DNA of 64,000 bases from the NCBI RefSeq assembly GCF_000721265.1, contig NZ_JOFZ01000007.1, forward strand, positions 1 through 64,000, in the 5' to 3' direction. How positions within the stretch are numbered: the first letter of the stretch is position 1; the number at the start of each line of letters is the position of its first letter. This document shows positions 8,712 to 18,902 of this stretch, one piece after another. The DNA is from Streptomyces sp. NRRL F-5126 (lineage in GTDB: Bacteria > Actinomycetota > Actinomycetes > Streptomycetales > Streptomycetaceae). Made by a program: the position numbers and the translations under genes. The notes beneath the pieces were generated by a model. That model was given only the letters and a program-made list of their open reading frames with translations, was not told where the DNA came from and did no database searches.

Positions 8712-9743
8712 ATGCCATCCTCTGAGATCCGCATCCTTTCGGTGGGAACCGCACTCCCGGGCGATCCTGTCGACACCGCGATGCTCGCGAAGGCGTTCCG
8801 AATGGATGCGCTGTGGCAGCAATGGGTCGACACGTTCATCGAGACGCGGACCCGCCACCTGGCCACTGACCTCGACACCGGCGAGCAGTACTGCACGCTC
8901 GCCGACCTGGCGACGTCCGCCGCCGAACGGGCGCTGGCCGCCTCCGGTACCGCCGTGGAGGACGTCGACCTGGTCGTCATGGGCACCGCCATGCCGGACA
9001 TGCTGATGCCGGCCACCGTCAACGTCGTGGCCGACCGGCTCGGTGTGAACAACATACCGACGTACCAGCTCCAGTCCGGGTGCTCGGGCGCCATCCAGGC
9101 CCTCGAACTCGCCCACGACCTCCTGAGCACCGGCCGCTACCGCACCGCGCTGGTCATCGGGGGCGAAGTCACCGCCAAGCACTTCGACCTCAAGCGGGAC
9201 CTGCGGGCGCTGCCACCCGGCCAGTTGGTCAACCTGGTCCTCTTCGGCGACGGCGCGGGGGCCGCCGTGCTGAGCCGCGACGCGGACTCCGGGTCCGCGG
9301 CGATCCGGCGGGTGTTCACCCGGCTCACCGGACTGAACCGGGAGTCGGGCCAGTCGCTGGAGTGGTACGGCGCCGCGGACCGCGGCGGCGAGCGCAACCC
9401 GGCGAGCGAGAACTACAAGATGATCGAGGACTCCGTCCCCGGCATGGCCGTCGAGATCCTGGAGGAACTCCTCGACGACCTCGGCTGGAAGCGGGCCGAC
9501 ATCGACTACCTGCTGCCGCCACAGCTCTCCGGCCGCATGACGCCGCGCATCGTGGAGCGCCTGGCGGTGCCGGGGGCGGAGGAGGTCTCCGTCGTCGACG
9601 TGACGGGCAACACCGGCAACTCGCTGCCCTTCCTCCAACTGGAGAAGGCGTTCGCCGACATGGCGCCGGGGGAGCGTGGCCTGTGCGTGGCGGTCGAGTC
9701 CAGTAAGTGGATCAAGGCCGGCCTCGTCTTCGAGCGGATCTGA
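8712..9743 (+). CDS. KASIII (FabH)-like acyltransferase/ketosynthase lacking the catalytic His
   Basis: Thiolase-fold protein of the 3-oxoacyl-ACP synthase III family, about 343 residues. The nucleophile is Cys124 (QSGCSGAIQ) and the Asn motif is kept (VTGNTGNS). The HQAN motif that supplies the catalytic His in FabH is replaced by P-P-Q-L-S near residue 274. Cluster-associated relatives (ChlB3, CerJ, PctR type) transfer acyl groups rather than form C-C bonds, so an acyl-transfer or chain-release role is plausible. The start at 8712 places GTALPG at the usual distance; in-frame ATGs at 8691 and 8580 are possible. The 218-base gap upstream, shared with the divergent secreted gene, holds no other gene and probably the promoters. 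Confidence 0.82.
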   Translation: MPSSEIRILSVGTALPGDPVDTAMLAKAFRMDALWQQWVDTFIETRTRHLATDLDTGEQYCTLADLATSAAERALAASGTAVEDVDLVVMGTAMPDMLMPATVNVVADRLGVNNIPTYQLQSGCSGAIQALELAHDLLSTGRYRTALVIGGEVTAKHFDLKRDLRALPPGQLVNLVLFGDGAGAAVLSRDADSGSAAIRRVFTRLTGLNRESGQSLEWYGAADRGGERNPASENYKMIEDSVPGMAVEILEELLDDLGWKRADIDYLLPPQLSGRMTPRIVERLAVPGAEEVSVVDVTGNTGNSLPFLQLEKAFADMAPGERGLCVAVESSKWIKAGLVFERI

Positions 9744-9959
9744 CACCAGCGTTTCTTTGCCTTCCCGATACGCCGGATGGTTATTGTTGTCGGGTGACAA
9801 ATAGTTCCGGAGAGGCTACGGCGACATGGCGTTGTCGGTTTCTAGTGGGTCTGTTTAGTTACCGGTGAAATTAAAGATCGGCGGTTCCACCGAGGCTCCT
9901 CTTGGCTTCCTGTTCGTAACTGACGCCTAAGCGGGTCAAAAGACGCACTGGAGAAGATT
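9744..9959. promoter_or_regulatory. Upstream region of SARP gene
   Basis: 216-base gap, clearly poorer in G/C than the flanking genes (for example GTTTAGTTACCGG and GAAATTAAAG around 9850-9875), typical of a complex Streptomyces promoter. GTTGTCGG occurs twice, near 9789 and 9832. The ribosome site CTGGAGAA sits just before the ATG at 9960. No -10/-35 pair could be fixed. Confidence 0.4.
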
Positions 9960-10757
9960 ATGCGTTACGAAATTTTGGGATCTTTTTGCGTCGTCGTCGA
10001 CGAGGAGCGTGCGCTGCTCGAGTCGCGCAAGCTGGAGATCCTGCTCGCCGTGCTGCTGATCCGTGCTGACCACGTGGTCAACTACCGTTCCCTGATGACG
10101 GAGTTGTGGGACGTGGAGCCGCCGACGCGGGCTGCCGCCGGCATCCACGTCAACATTTCCCGACTCCGTAAGTTCCTCAAGCAGCGCAAGTGGGCCGGCG
10201 GGCAGATCATCACCAGGTCCCCCGGGTACATGCTGCAACTGGGGGCCGACGAGGTGGACGCCCGCAACTTCGACAAGATGGTCAACTCCGGACGGGAGCA
10301 GCTGCACCGACAGGAATATGCCGAGGCCTCGTCGGTACTGAGATCCGCCCTCGGTCTGTGGCACGGTTCCTCACCCTTCGGCGGGCTGCAGGGCGGCCCC
10401 ATTCTGGCCGGTTATTCCCGGCGGATGGAAGAGTCCCGGCTCGAATGCCTGGAGATGATAGTCGAGGCGGAACTCGCGCTCGGCCGGCACCGTGAACTCG
10501 TCAGCGAGCTGTACGCGCTGAGCACCGAGCACCCGCTCCAGGAGACGTTCTACCGGCAGCTGATGCTGGCGCTCTACCGGTCGCACCGGCAGGCCGACGC
10601 CCTCGCCACCTTCCACAGCGCCCGCCAGGTGATCAACGCCCACCTCGGCCTTGAGCCCTGCCAGGCCCTGCGCGACCTCCACCACGCCATCCTCATGGAG
10701 GACCGGCGCCTCGATCCGCTGTCCGACCCGGCCGGACTGGCCGCGGCCACCCGATGA
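9960..10757 (+). CDS. SARP-family pathway-specific activator
   Basis: 265-residue Streptomyces antibiotic regulatory protein, the short DnrI/RedD type. Residues 1-90 form the OmpR-like winged-helix DNA-binding domain (MRYEILGSFCV at the start; NISRLRKFL recognition helix; ITRSPGYMLQL wing). Residues about 97-245 form the bacterial transcriptional activation domain (EVDARNFDKMV; LYRSHRQADALATFHSARQ). SARPs bind direct repeats overlapping the -35 region and switch on the cluster genes. It reads in the same direction as the hydrolase and the PKS that follow, so it may drive 10828-16547 as one transcription unit. No TTA codon was seen at its start. Confidence 0.93.
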   Translation: MRYEILGSFCVVVDEERALLESRKLEILLAVLLIRADHVVNYRSLMTELWDVEPPTRAAAGIHVNISRLRKFLKQRKWAGGQIITRSPGYMLQLGADEVDARNFDKMVNSGREQLHRQEYAEASSVLRSALGLWHGSSPFGGLQGGPILAGYSRRMEESRLECLEMIVEAELALGRHRELVSELYALSTEHPLQETFYRQLMLALYRSHRQADALATFHSARQVINAHLGLEPCQALRDLHHAILMEDRRLDPLSDPAGLAAATR

Positions 10758-10827
10758 CCTCGGCGCTCACCGCCCCGACCCGCAGGACACCGCTGGTCGG
10801 CCGATGCTCCCGACCCCGAAGGATGTC

Positions 10828-11949
10828 ATGAACAACGTCGAGGAACTCAAGCAGTTCGCGGTGTCGCACGCCCGCGCCCAGCGCGTCCCCGAGGAGCGCA
10901 CCGGCGCGGTACTGACCCGCATCACGCACGACGGGGAAGGCCCCGGGTCCTGGACCGCCGAATGGTCGGCCGCCGCGGCGGAGTCCGAACGCCAGGGCAG
11001 ACTCCAGGAGGCATGCAGCCTCTACTACATAGCGCGGTTCCCGTTCGTCGACGGGCCGGGCCGGGCAGCCGCGCTGACCCGCAGCCAGGAGGCCTTCGCG
11101 CAGTGGGTCCGTGAGTCCGGCGCCGCCCTGCAACCCCTGGACCTCGAACTCCCCGAGGGCCGCGTCCAGTGCTACACCAACGGCCTGCCGATCCACGGCA
11201 ACCGACCCTGCGTGATCCTCATGGGCGGGATCGTCAGCACCAAGGAGCAGTACGCGCCGATCCTGCTGAGGCTGGCGAAGCTGGGCCTGAGCGGTATCGC
11301 CACCGAGATGCCCGGCACCGGCTCCAACACCGTGCCCTACGGCCCCGACAGCTGGCGGATGCTGAGCGGCATCATCGACGCCGTCGAGGACCGGCTGGGC
11401 GGGTCCCGCGTCTATGCCATGGCTCTCAGCTTCAGCGGCCACATGGCCCTGCGCTGCGCCCTCGAAGACCCCCGGATCAGCGGCGTCGTCACCATGAGCA
11501 CCCCCGTCAGCTGCTTCTACTCCGACCCCGACTGGCAGCGCGCCCTGCCCGCCGTCACCGTCGACACCCTCGCGCACATGGCAGGCACCCCCTCCGGCAA
11601 GGTCGGCCACCACATGCGTGACTGGGGCCTGACCGAGCATCAGCTCCAGGCCCTCGAAGCCCCCGTCGCCTACGTGTCGAGCCGCCGCGACGAGATCATC
11701 CCCGTCGCCGACACCGACCTGCTGCGCCAGAACGTCCGCCGGCTCACCGTGCTCGACATCGACGACGTGCACGCCGCGCCGGCCTTCCTCGACATGTCCG
11801 GCCCCTGGCTCACCCTCTCCCTGCTGCGCATGCACGGCGGCAGCCTGCCCCAGCGGGCGGCTCTGCGCTCCGTCATCTCCCTGGCCGGGCTCCGGCACCG
11901 GCTGGCCGGCCACGGAGACGTGAGCGTCCACCGGAACACCGGGAACTGA
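10828..11949 (+). CDS. FrsA-like alpha/beta hydrolase of the polyketide cluster
   Basis: About 373 residues with a helical cap at the N terminus and an alpha/beta hydrolase core. The nucleophile elbow reads ALSFSGHMA (near residue 199), with candidate acid in SRRDEII and candidate His in DDVHAAP. The oxyanion strand is CVILMGGIVSTKEQY. FrsA/DUF1100-type esterases occur in several polyketide clusters, where some release or hydrolyse the chain. Here the gene ends 38 bases before the PKS module that lacks a thioesterase, so chain release or hydrolysis is a reasonable guess. The start at 10828 has GAAGGA seven bases upstream; ATG 10804 is an alternative. Confidence 0.82.
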   Translation: MNNVEELKQFAVSHARAQRVPEERTGAVLTRITHDGEGPGSWTAEWSAAAAESERQGRLQEACSLYYIARFPFVDGPGRAAALTRSQEAFAQWVRESGAALQPLDLELPEGRVQCYTNGLPIHGNRPCVILMGGIVSTKEQYAPILLRLAKLGLSGIATEMPGTGSNTVPYGPDSWRMLSGIIDAVEDRLGGSRVYAMALSFSGHMALRCALEDPRISGVVTMSTPVSCFYSDPDWQRALPAVTVDTLAHMAGTPSGKVGHHMRDWGLTEHQLQALEAPVAYVSSRRDEIIPVADTDLLRQNVRRLTVLDIDDVHAAPAFLDMSGPWLTLSLLRMHGGSLPQRAALRSVISLAGLRHRLAGHGDVSVHRNTGN

Positions 11950-11987
11950 GCGTTCACCACTCATCTCGTACGTGAGGACCATGACCG

Positions 11988-14900
11988 ATGGCCGACGAAC
12001 AAGAACTGACCGACGCCCTTCGGTGGATGGCGGCCGACCTGCATCGGTCTCGCCGGCAGCTCGCCGAGGCCGAGTCGAAGGCACACGAGCCGATCGCCAT
12101 CGTGGGAATGGCGTGCCGCTACCCGGGCGGCGTACGCAGCCCCGAGGACCTCTGGGAACTCGTCGCCACCGGGCGGGACGGCACGGGAGACTTCCCGGTC
12201 AACCGTGAGTGGGACATCGACCGGCTCTACGACCCCGACCCCGACGCGAGCGGCACCTGCACCACCCGCCGCGGCGGATTCCTCCACGACGCCGACCAGT
12301 TCGACGCCGCGGCCTTCGGCCTGAGCCCCCGGGAGGCAACGGCCATGGACCCGCAGCAGCGGCTGCTCCTGGAGGCCGCGTGGGAGGCGTGCGAGCGGGC
12401 CCGCATCGACCCCGCCGCCCTCCGCGGCAGCGACACCGGCGTCTTCGCCGGCGTCCTCTACAACGACTACGCCACCCGGCTGCGGCAGATCCCGCCGGAG
12501 TACGAGGGGTTCGTCGCCAACGGCAGCACCGGCAGCGTCGCGTCCGGCCGGATCGCCTACACCCTGGGCCTGGAGGGCCCCGCCGTGTCCGTCGACACCG
12601 CCTGCTCCGCATCCCTGGTCGCCATTCACCTGGCCTGCCGGGCGCTGCGCAGCGGCGAGGTCTCCCTCGCCCTGTCCGGCGGGGTCACCGTGATGTCGAC
12701 CCCGCGCATGTTCATCGAGTTCAGCCGCCAGCGCGGCCTGTCCCCCGACGGCCGCTGCAAGTCCTACGCAGCCTCGGCCGACGGCACCGGCTTCGGCGAG
12801 GGAGTCGGGCTGCTGGTCCTGGAACGCCTCTCCGACGCCGTCCGCAACGGCCGCCGGGTCCTGGCCGTCCTCCGCGGCTCCGCCACCAATCAGGACGGCG
12901 CGAGCAACGGACTGACCGCGCCCAGCGGACCGGCCCAGCAGCGCGTCATCAAGCGCGCGCTCGCCGACGCCCGGCTCGAACCCGGCGACGTCGACGCGGT
13001 GGAGGGCCACGGCACCGGAACCCTGCTCGGTGACCCCATCGAGGCCCAGGCCCTGCTGGCCACCTACGGCCGCCGGCGCCAGGGCGCCCCGCTCTACCTC
13101 GGCTCCGTCAAGTCGAACATCGGGCACACCCAGGGTGCCGCGGGCGTGGCCGGCATCATCAAGATGGTCATGGCGATGCGGCACCGCACCCTGCCCCCCA
13201 CCCTCTTCGCCGAGAAGCCCACCGCACAGGTCGACTGGACCGCGGGTGCCGTCTCCCTGCTCACCGAGGCGATGCCCTGGCCGGGCACCGGACGGCCGAT
13301 GCGCGCCGGCGTCTCCGCCTTCGGCCTCAGCGGCACCAACGCCCACGTCATCCTCGAAGAGGCCCCGACCGAGCCGACGCCCGTGGCCGGCGGTGACGGC
13401 GAGCCCGCCGCCCACTCCCCGGTCCTGCCGTTCGTCGTCTCGGCCCGCGACGGCGAGACGCTGCGGGCCCGCGCCGTCCACCTCCGCGACCTGGTGCGCG
13501 CCCGGACCTCCCTCGACCTGGAGTCCCTCGCCCGCTCGCTGACCACGACGCGCTCGCTGCTCGACGAGCGCGCCGCCGTGATCGCCGCGGACCGCGACGA
13601 ACTGCTGCGGGGACTCGACGCCCTCGGCCGCGACGAGCCGGCGGCCGGTCTGCTCACGGTGTCCGGCCGCTCCGGCAAGTCGGCAGCCGCCGGCCTGACC
13701 GCCTTCATGTTCACCGGGCAGGGCAGCCAGCGGCTCGCCATGGGCGCGCGGCTGTACCGGTACTTCCCGGTGTTCGCCCGGCACTTCGACGCCGCGTGTG
13801 CGCTCCTCGACGCCCGCCTCGACCGCCCGCTGCGCGACGTGGTCTTCGCCGAGCCCGGCAACGCCGCCACCGCGGAACTCGACCGTACCCTCTACACACA
13901 GCCGGCCCTGTTCGCCTTCGAGACCGCGCTGTTCCGGCTCTACGAGAGCTGGGGCATGGTCCCCGACTACCTGATCGGCCACTCGATAGGCGAGCTGGCC
14001 GCCGTGCACGCCGCGGGGGTGCTCGGCCTGGAGGACGCCTGCGCCCTGGTCGCGGCGCGCGCCCGCGCCATGCAGGACATGCCGGCCGGCGGCGCGATGG
14101 TCTCGGTGCGCGCCCCCGAGCCGGAGGTCCTGGAGTTCCTGGCCGGGCACGGGGAACGGGTGGGCGTCGCGGCCGTCAACGGACCCGCGTCCGTGGTGGT
14201 CTCCGGAGACCGGGAGGCCGTCCTCGACATCAGACGGCACCTGCGCGAGGCCGGCCACAAGACCAAGCAACTGCGGGTGAGCCACGCCTTCCACTCGCCG
14301 CACATGGACGGCGCGCTCACCGCCATCACCGAACTGGCCGCCACCCTCACCCACCGGCCGCCGGCGATCCCGGTGATCTCCAACCTGACCGGCGAGGTGG
14401 CCTCCTTCGAGGAACTGCGCGCGCCGCGCTACTGGGCCGACCACGTGCGCCGGGCCGTCCGCTTCGACGATGGCATCCGCCACCTGGACGGCCTGGGCGT
14501 CACCTCCTACGTGGAGGTCGGGCCCGCGCCGGTGCTCGCCTCGCTCGTCCCCGACTGCCTGGCCGACCGGCGCTCGGGCGCGCAGGCCACGGTGATCCCG
14601 TCACTGCGCGAGGGCCGGCCGGAGGAACGGGCGGTGATCGACACGCTCACCCTCGCCCACCTCAAGGGCCTGGCCGCCGATGTCTCCCGGCTGGTGCCCG
14701 ACGCGGCCCTGATCGACCTGCCGACCTACCCCTTCCAGCGGCGGCGCTACTGGCTCGACGCCGGCGACGCCGCGGGCACGGCCGGCGGCACCGGTGCGGC
14801 CGACGGCGAGCACGACTTCTGGTCCGTGGTGAACGGGCAGGACGCCGGCCGGCTGGCCGCGGTGCTCGGCGTCGGGGAAGCGGAGCACGAAGCGCTCGCC

Positions 14901-16547
14901 GCGGTGCTCCCGGCGCTGTCGGCGTGGCACCGGCAGGGCTCCTGGCGCTACCGGATCGGCTGGGAGCCGCTGCCCGACCGGGTCGCCCCGCTGCGGGGCC
15001 GGTGGCTCGTGGCGGCGGCGGACGGCGCCCGCGAGGACGCCGCCGTGGCCGCCGCGCTCACCGACTCCGGCGCCCGGGTGGCACGGGTGCCGCTGGACGC
15101 CGTGCGCGACGGCCACGACGAGGCGATGAGCCGTCTGCGCACCGTGCTCGACGCGGAGCCCGCCGTGGACGGCGTGCTCGTGCTGCTCACCGCACCGCAT
15201 GGCCCGCACGAGACGCCCCGCGACCTCACGGCGTTCCTGTCCGTGCTCGCGGAGGCGGAGATCCGGGCCCCGCTGTGGGTGGCCGCCGACGGAGCACGCC
15301 TCGGCCACACGGACGCCCACACCCTGGGCGCCGGCCACGCCGGACCGGGCGGCATCGGCGTCATCGAACTGCCGCGGACCACGGACCACCGCACCTGGAA
15401 GACGGTCGCGACGGTCCTCGCGGCCCAGCCGGCCAGGGAGCGCGTCCGCGTCCGCGAGGCCACCGCGTCCGTTCGCCGCTTGGCCCGCGCCCCGCTGGGC
15501 CAGGGCCCGCGCACCGGCGGGTGGCAGCCGGCCGGCTCCGTGCTCGTCGTCGGCGGCACCGAGGGCCTGGGCGCGCACGCGGCCCGCTGGGTGGCCCGGG
15601 GCGGCGCGTCCCACCTGGTGCTCACCGGCGCCCGGCCGGGCGACCCCGCGAGCGCCGCCCTGGAGGCCGAACTCGTCGCGCTGGGCGCGCGGGTCACCCT
15701 GCTGGAGGGCGGCCTGTCCGCACCCGGCGCCGCCGCGCGGATCGAGGCCGCCGTACCCGACGGAGTGGCCCTCACCGCCGTCGTCCACGCCACTGCCGAC
15801 CCCGCCCCCGCGGACCTGGAGAGCGCGGAGGCGTTCGCCCGCGCGCGCGACCTCGACGCGTTCGTGCTCTTCACTCCGTTCGCCGACGTCTTCACCGGCG
15901 CGGCCCGCACCGCGGCCGTCGCCGACCTGGTCGCCCGGCGCCGCGCAGCGGGGGAGGCCGTGCTCGCCGTGGCATGGGGGCCATGGGACGAAGGGGACGC
16001 GGGCGACGCGGCCGTCGCGGCGGGCCTCGGCCTGCGCCCGGTCGCGCCCGGCCTCGCGGTCTCCGTGCTGAGCGATGCGGTGACGACCCAGGAACCGTTC
16101 CTGGTGGTCGCCGACGTCGAGTGGGAGCGCTTCGCCAAGGCCACCGCGGACCGGGCCGACCCCCTGTTCTCCCGCCTGCCCGAAGTCGTGGCGGCGCTGG
16201 CGGACACGGCGGACGGGCCCGGCTTCTCCACGGATGTCCTGCACCGGCTCGCGGAGACCGACGGCGCCGAGACCGAGGCCCTCCTCGTCGACCTGCTGTG
16301 CCGGCACGCCGGCGCCGTACTGGGCCACACGGCCGAGGACACCGTCGACCCGGACACCAGCCTCCTGGACCTCGGGTTCTCCTCGCTCACCCTGCTCGAA
16401 CTCACCAACCGGCTGCGCGAGGCGACCGGCATCGGGATATCCGCCACGGTCGTCCTCGACCATCCGACGCCCAACGGGCTCGCCCGCCACCTCGCGGACG
16501 AACTGGCCCGCGCGGGCGCACCCGAGGCGGCCGGGGCCCGGCCGTAG
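11988..16547 (+). CDS. Type I PKS, single extension module KS-AT-KR(inactive)-ACP
   Basis: 1519 residues. Residues 1-34 form an N-terminal docking coiled coil ([20 protein letters not shown]), so it accepts a chain from another synthase. KS is about 35-460 with Cys206 (DTACSAS) and EGHGTGT. AT is about 570-870 with Ser666 (GHSIGE) and the HAFH motif, which predicts malonyl-CoA. The KR is about 985-1370: GGTEGLG is present, but the catalytic stretch reads [19 protein letters not shown] with no Ser/Tyr/Asn tetrad, so the beta-keto group should stay unreduced. ACP is about 1420-1505 with Ser1466 (LGFSSL). There is no DH, ER, TE or C-terminal docking segment. This suggests a terminal module whose chain leaves by a separate enzyme. 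An iterative mode is not excluded. Confidence 0.93.
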   Translation: MADEQELTDALRWMAADLHRSRRQLAEAESKAHEPIAIVGMACRYPGGVRSPEDLWELVATGRDGTGDFPVNREWDIDRLYDPDPDASGTCTTRRGGFLHDADQFDAAAFGLSPREATAMDPQQRLLLEAAWEACERARIDPAALRGSDTGVFAGVLYNDYATRLRQIPPEYEGFVANGSTGSVASGRIAYTLGLEGPAVSVDTACSASLVAIHLACRALRSGEVSLALSGGVTVMSTPRMFIEFSRQRGLSPDGRCKSYAASADGTGFGEGVGLLVLERLSDAVRNGRRVLAVLRGSATNQDGASNGLTAPSGPAQQRVIKRALADARLEPGDVDAVEGHGTGTLLGDPIEAQALLATYGRRRQGAPLYLGSVKSNIGHTQGAAGVAGIIKMVMAMRHRTLPPTLFAEKPTAQVDWTAGAVSLLTEAMPWPGTGRPMRAGVSAFGLSGTNAHVILEEAPTEPTPVAGGDGEPAAHSPVLPFVVSARDGETLRARAVHLRDLVRARTSLDLESLARSLTTTRSLLDERAAVIAADRDELLRGLDALGRDEPAAGLLTVSGRSGKSAAAGLTAFMFTGQGSQRLAMGARLYRYFPVFARHFDAACALLDARLDRPLRDVVFAEPGNAATAELDRTLYTQPALFAFETALFRLYESWGMVPDYLIGHSIGELAAVHAAGVLGLEDACALVAARARAMQDMPAGGAMVSVRAPEPEVLEFLAGHGERVGVAAVNGPASVVVSGDREAVLDIRRHLREAGHKTKQLRVSHAFHSPHMDGALTAITELAATLTHRPPAIPVISNLTGEVASFEELRAPRYWADHVRRAVRFDDGIRHLDGLGVTSYVEVGPAPVLASLVPDCLADRRSGAQATVIPSLREGRPEERAVIDTLTLAHLKGLAADVSRLVPDAALIDLPTYPFQRRRYWLDAGDAAGTAGGTGAADGEHDFWSVVNGQDAGRLAAVLGVGEAEHEALAAVLPALSAWHRQGSWRYRIGWEPLPDRVAPLRGRWLVAAADGAREDAAVAAALTDSGARVARVPLDAVRDGHDEAMSRLRTVLDAEPAVDGVLVLLTAPHGPHETPRDLTAFLSVLAEAEIRAPLWVAADGARLGHTDAHTLGAGHAGPGGIGVIELPRTTDHRTWKTVATVLAAQPARERVRVREATASVRRLARAPLGQGPRTGGWQPAGSVLVVGGTEGLGAHAARWVARGGASHLVLTGARPGDPASAALEAELVALGARVTLLEGGLSAPGAAARIEAAVPDGVALTAVVHATADPAPADLESAEAFARARDLDAFVLFTPFADVFTGAARTAAVADLVARRRAAGEAVLAVAWGPWDEGDAGDAAVAAGLGLRPVAPGLAVSVLSDAVTTQEPFLVVADVEWERFAKATADRADPLFSRLPEVVAALADTADGPGFSTDVLHRLAETDGAETEALLVDLLCRHAGAVLGHTAEDTVDPDTSLLDLGFSSLTLLELTNRLREATGIGISATVVLDHPTPNGLARHLADELARAGAPEAAGARP

Positions 16548-16555
16548 ACAGCGAT

Positions 16556-16601
16556 GAGGGAGGCCGGCTCCGCCACTCGAATGGCGGAGCCGGCCTCCCT
16601 C
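16556..16601. terminator. Strong bidirectional terminator between PKS and ferredoxin genes
   Basis: Perfect 20-bp stem: GAGGGAGGCCGGCTCCGCCA (16556-16575) and its complement (16582-16601) around the loop CTCGAA. It starts nine bases after the PKS stop and separates convergent genes. Confidence 0.88.
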
Positions 16602-16629
16602 GTGTGTGCGTCGGGCCGACTGCGGTGCA

Positions 16630-16827
16630 CTACTCGTGCACGGAGATGGCGCCGGCCGGGCAGAGGTAGGCCGCGTCGGCGGCGGCCTCCCGCTCCTCTT
16701 CCGGGACATCGGGCCGCACCAGGACGACCAGGCCCTCGTCGTCCTGGTCGAAGACCAGCGGTGAACGCAGCACACACTGCCCGGCTCCCTGACACAGGTC
16801 CCGGTCGACGGTGACGTTGAAGGACAC
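16630..16827 (-). CDS. [3Fe-4S] ferredoxin, P450 redox partner
   Basis: 65-residue single-cluster ferredoxin of the SoyB/FdxH type. The cluster motif is L-C-Q-G-A-G-Q-C near residue 12, with a third Cys region at YLCPAGAI near residue 56. The spacing C-x5-C with Gly at the position of the fourth ligand fits a [3Fe-4S] cluster. It lies 15 bases after the P450 gene in the same operon and almost certainly supplies its electrons; the ferredoxin reductase must come from elsewhere in the genome. Confidence 0.92.
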   Translation of the reverse strand: MSFNVTVDRDLCQGAGQCVLRSPLVFDQDDEGLVVLVRPDVPEEEREAAADAAYLCPAGAISVHE

Positions 16828-16842
16828 GCCGCTCTCCCGCCC

Positions 16843-18075
16843 CTACCAGGCGACGGGGAGCGAGGTGAGCGTCTGCACGCCTCCGGCGGCGGACATCTCC
16901 AGCTCCTCGGCCGGCACGGCCAGACGCAGTCCGGGCAGCCGCTCGAAGAGCGTCCGCAGGGACACCTCGAGCACCAGCCGCGACATGTTCTGCCCGATGC
17001 AGTTGTGGACGCCGTGCCCGAACGCCAGGTGGTTGCGGACGGACCGGCCGACATCGAGGACGTCGGGGTCCTCGAACGCCGCCGCGTCCCGGTTGACCAG
17101 GCTGTTCGGGATGATGATGCCCTCGCCGGCACGGATGGCCAGGCCGTCGATCTCGATGTCCTCCGCGGCGACGCGCCGGGTGCCCAGGTCGGCGACCGAC
17201 GTGAAGCGCAGCAGTTCCTCCAGCGCGCCGGTCCACAGCTCCCGGTCGGTTTGGAGCCGGGCCAGCTGGTCCGGGTTCTCCAGCAGGGTGAGGACGGTGC
17301 TGGACAGCGTCGAGGAGGTCGTCTCCTGGGCGGCGACCAGCAGCACGAGGGCCATGGAGACCAGCTCGCCGTGCTCCAGCGTGCCGCCCGCGACGCGCTC
17401 GGACGCCAGCAGGCCCAGCAGCCCGGGGCCGGGCTCGCGCTCCTGCTCCGTGACGAGCTTGTCGAGGTAGCCGTAGATCTGCCCGATGGACTGCTTGAAC
17501 TCGTCCGCGCTCAGGGTGCCGCGGTCCTGGGTGATGCGCTGGGTCAGGGCCTGGAAGAACTCGTGGTCGTCGTAGGGGACGTCGAGCAACCGGCAGATGA
17601 CCATCGAGGGGACGTGCACGGCGAACCGGCTGACCAGATCCGCCGGCGCGCCCTGCTCGATCATCGCGCCGAGGCGGCTGTCTACCGTCTCCTGCACCTG
17701 CGGGCGCAACTCCTGGATGCGCCGCACGGTGAAGGCCGGGATGAGCATCCGGCGGTGCACGTCGTGGTCGGGGCCGTCCATCTCGGTGAGGCTGCGGAAC
17801 GGCCGAGCCGCCCGCTCGGCGGGGCTGATCGCGGGGAACCCCGGGCGGGTCCGCTCCGAGGAGAGCCGCGGGTCGCTCAGCAGCCGGCGGGCCAGGGAGT
17901 GCTGCGTCACCACCCATGCCTCGCCCCCGTCGAACAGGGCCACACGCTGGAGGGGCAGCCCCTCGGCACGCATCCGCGCGTAGCCGTCCGGGAGCTGGTG
18001 CGGGCACTTGCGGGGGATCGGGAAGGAGGGAATCGCGGGGGATTCGGCCCCGGCGATCGTCGTGCTGTCCGTCAT
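16843..18075 (-). CDS. Cytochrome P450 tailoring enzyme
   Basis: 410-residue soluble bacterial P450, probably the CYP105/CYP107 type by length and motifs. The haem loop is FGHGVHNCIGQ near the C terminus, the ExxR motif is EELLR, and the oxygen-binding I-helix reads VAAQETTSS, where the usual Gly of A-G-x-E/D-T is replaced. It is expected to hydroxylate or epoxidise the polyketide, using the ferredoxin encoded next. Its ATG overlaps the thioesterase stop (ATGA), which points to translational coupling. The long open frame upstream of this ATG is the shadow of the thioesterase gene. Confidence 0.93.
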   Translation of the reverse strand: MTDSTTIAGAESPAIPSFPIPRKCPHQLPDGYARMRAEGLPLQRVALFDGGEAWVVTQHSLARRLLSDPRLSSERTRPGFPAISPAERAARPFRSLTEMDGPDHDVHRRMLIPAFTVRRIQELRPQVQETVDSRLGAMIEQGAPADLVSRFAVHVPSMVICRLLDVPYDDHEFFQALTQRITQDRGTLSADEFKQSIGQIYGYLDKLVTEQEREPGPGLLGLLASERVAGGTLEHGELVSMALVLLVAAQETTSSTLSSTVLTLLENPDQLARLQTDRELWTGALEELLRFTSVADLGTRRVAAEDIEIDGLAIRAGEGIIIPNSLVNRDAAAFEDPDVLDVGRSVRNHLAFGHGVHNCIGQNMSRLVLEVSLRTLFERLPGLRLAVPAEELEMSAAGGVQTLTSLPVAW

Positions 18076-18902
18076 CTGTCGTTCTCTCCCAGCTGATGGG
18101 CCGTTGCGGTGGCGTCGCGTCCGGGGGCCCGCCGCCGGAGCGTGGTGAAGGTGGAGAGGCGTTCCCGCAACGCCGCGACGACGTCGTCCGCCTTGCCGTT
18201 CAGGAAGAAGTGGTCGCCGCCGAAGACGAGCAGCTCGAAGCCGCCGGCGGGGGCGTGCTCCTGCCACGCCGCCGCCTCCTCCAGGGACGTCCTGGGGTCC
18301 GCGTCGCCGGTGAGCGCGGTCACCGGGCAGCGGACGGCCGCGCCAGGACCGTGCCGGTAGGTCTCGGCGGCCCGGTAGTCGCTCCGCAGCGCGGGCAGGA
18401 CGAGACTCCGCGTCTCCGGATCGGCGAGGACCTGCGGGTTCGTGCCGCCCAGCGCCATCACCTCGGCGATCAGCGCGTCGTCGCTCAGGCGATGGACGGA
18501 CTCGGCCCGGTGGCACGTGGGCGAGCGGCGGCCGGACACGAACAGGTGCACCGGACCGTCCCCGCCGGCGGCTGCGAAGTGCCGTGCGACCTCGTACGCC
18601 ACCATGGCGCCCAGGCTGTGCCCGAAGAGGGCGAACGGCCGGTCGTCCCAGTCCCGCAGAGCCAGCGCGCCGAGCCTGGCGAGTTCCTGGACGCTGTCCA
18701 CACACGGTTCGCGGTAACGGTCCTGGCGCCCCGGATACTGGGCCGCCAGCACCTCCACCTTCGGTGCGAGCGCCTGCGCCACCGGGTGGAAGTAGCCGGC
18801 CGAGCCGCCGGCGTGTGGAAAGCACACGAGACGCACGGTGGCATCCTCCGACGGGGCGTACCGTCGGAACCAGAGCTGCCCCGGTGAGGACATGTCGTTC
18901 AT
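18072..18902 (-). CDS. Type II thioesterase
   Basis: 276-residue stand-alone thioesterase of the GrsT/RifR type. The catalytic Ser is in GHSLGAM (near residue 97), the oxyanion/HG region is CFPHAGGSAGYF, the Asp region is TGDADPRTS and the His is in GGDHFFL. Such enzymes clear wrongly loaded or stalled acyl groups from carrier proteins; it could also serve release from the module that lacks a thioesterase. It is first in a three-gene operon with the P450 and ferredoxin. The start is set at 18902; ATG 18893 is an alternative. Upstream, CCCTAC/GTAGGG arms at 18944-18971 form a possible regulator site in a 203-base gap that has no other gene. Confidence 0.92.
   Translation of the reverse strand: MNDMSSPGQLWFRRYAPSEDATVRLVCFPHAGGSAGYFHPVAQALAPKVEVLAAQYPGRQDRYREPCVDSVQELARLGALALRDWDDRPFALFGHSLGAMVAYEVARHFAAAGGDGPVHLFVSGRRSPTCHRAESVHRLSDDALIAEVMALGGTNPQVLADPETRSLVLPALRSDYRAAETYRHGPGAAVRCPVTALTGDADPRTSLEEAAAWQEHAPAGGFELLVFGGDHFFLNGKADDVVAALRERLSTFTTLRRRAPGRDATATAHQLGENDR

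Noticed and set aside
11961..14483. 840-residue minus-strand open frame
   Set aside because: Antisense of the KS and AT domains of the PKS module; no motif of its own.
15540..16060. Functional ketoreductase in the PKS module
   Set aside because: The cofactor loop is present but Ser, Tyr and Asn of the catalytic set are absent from the aligned stretch, so it is called inactive.
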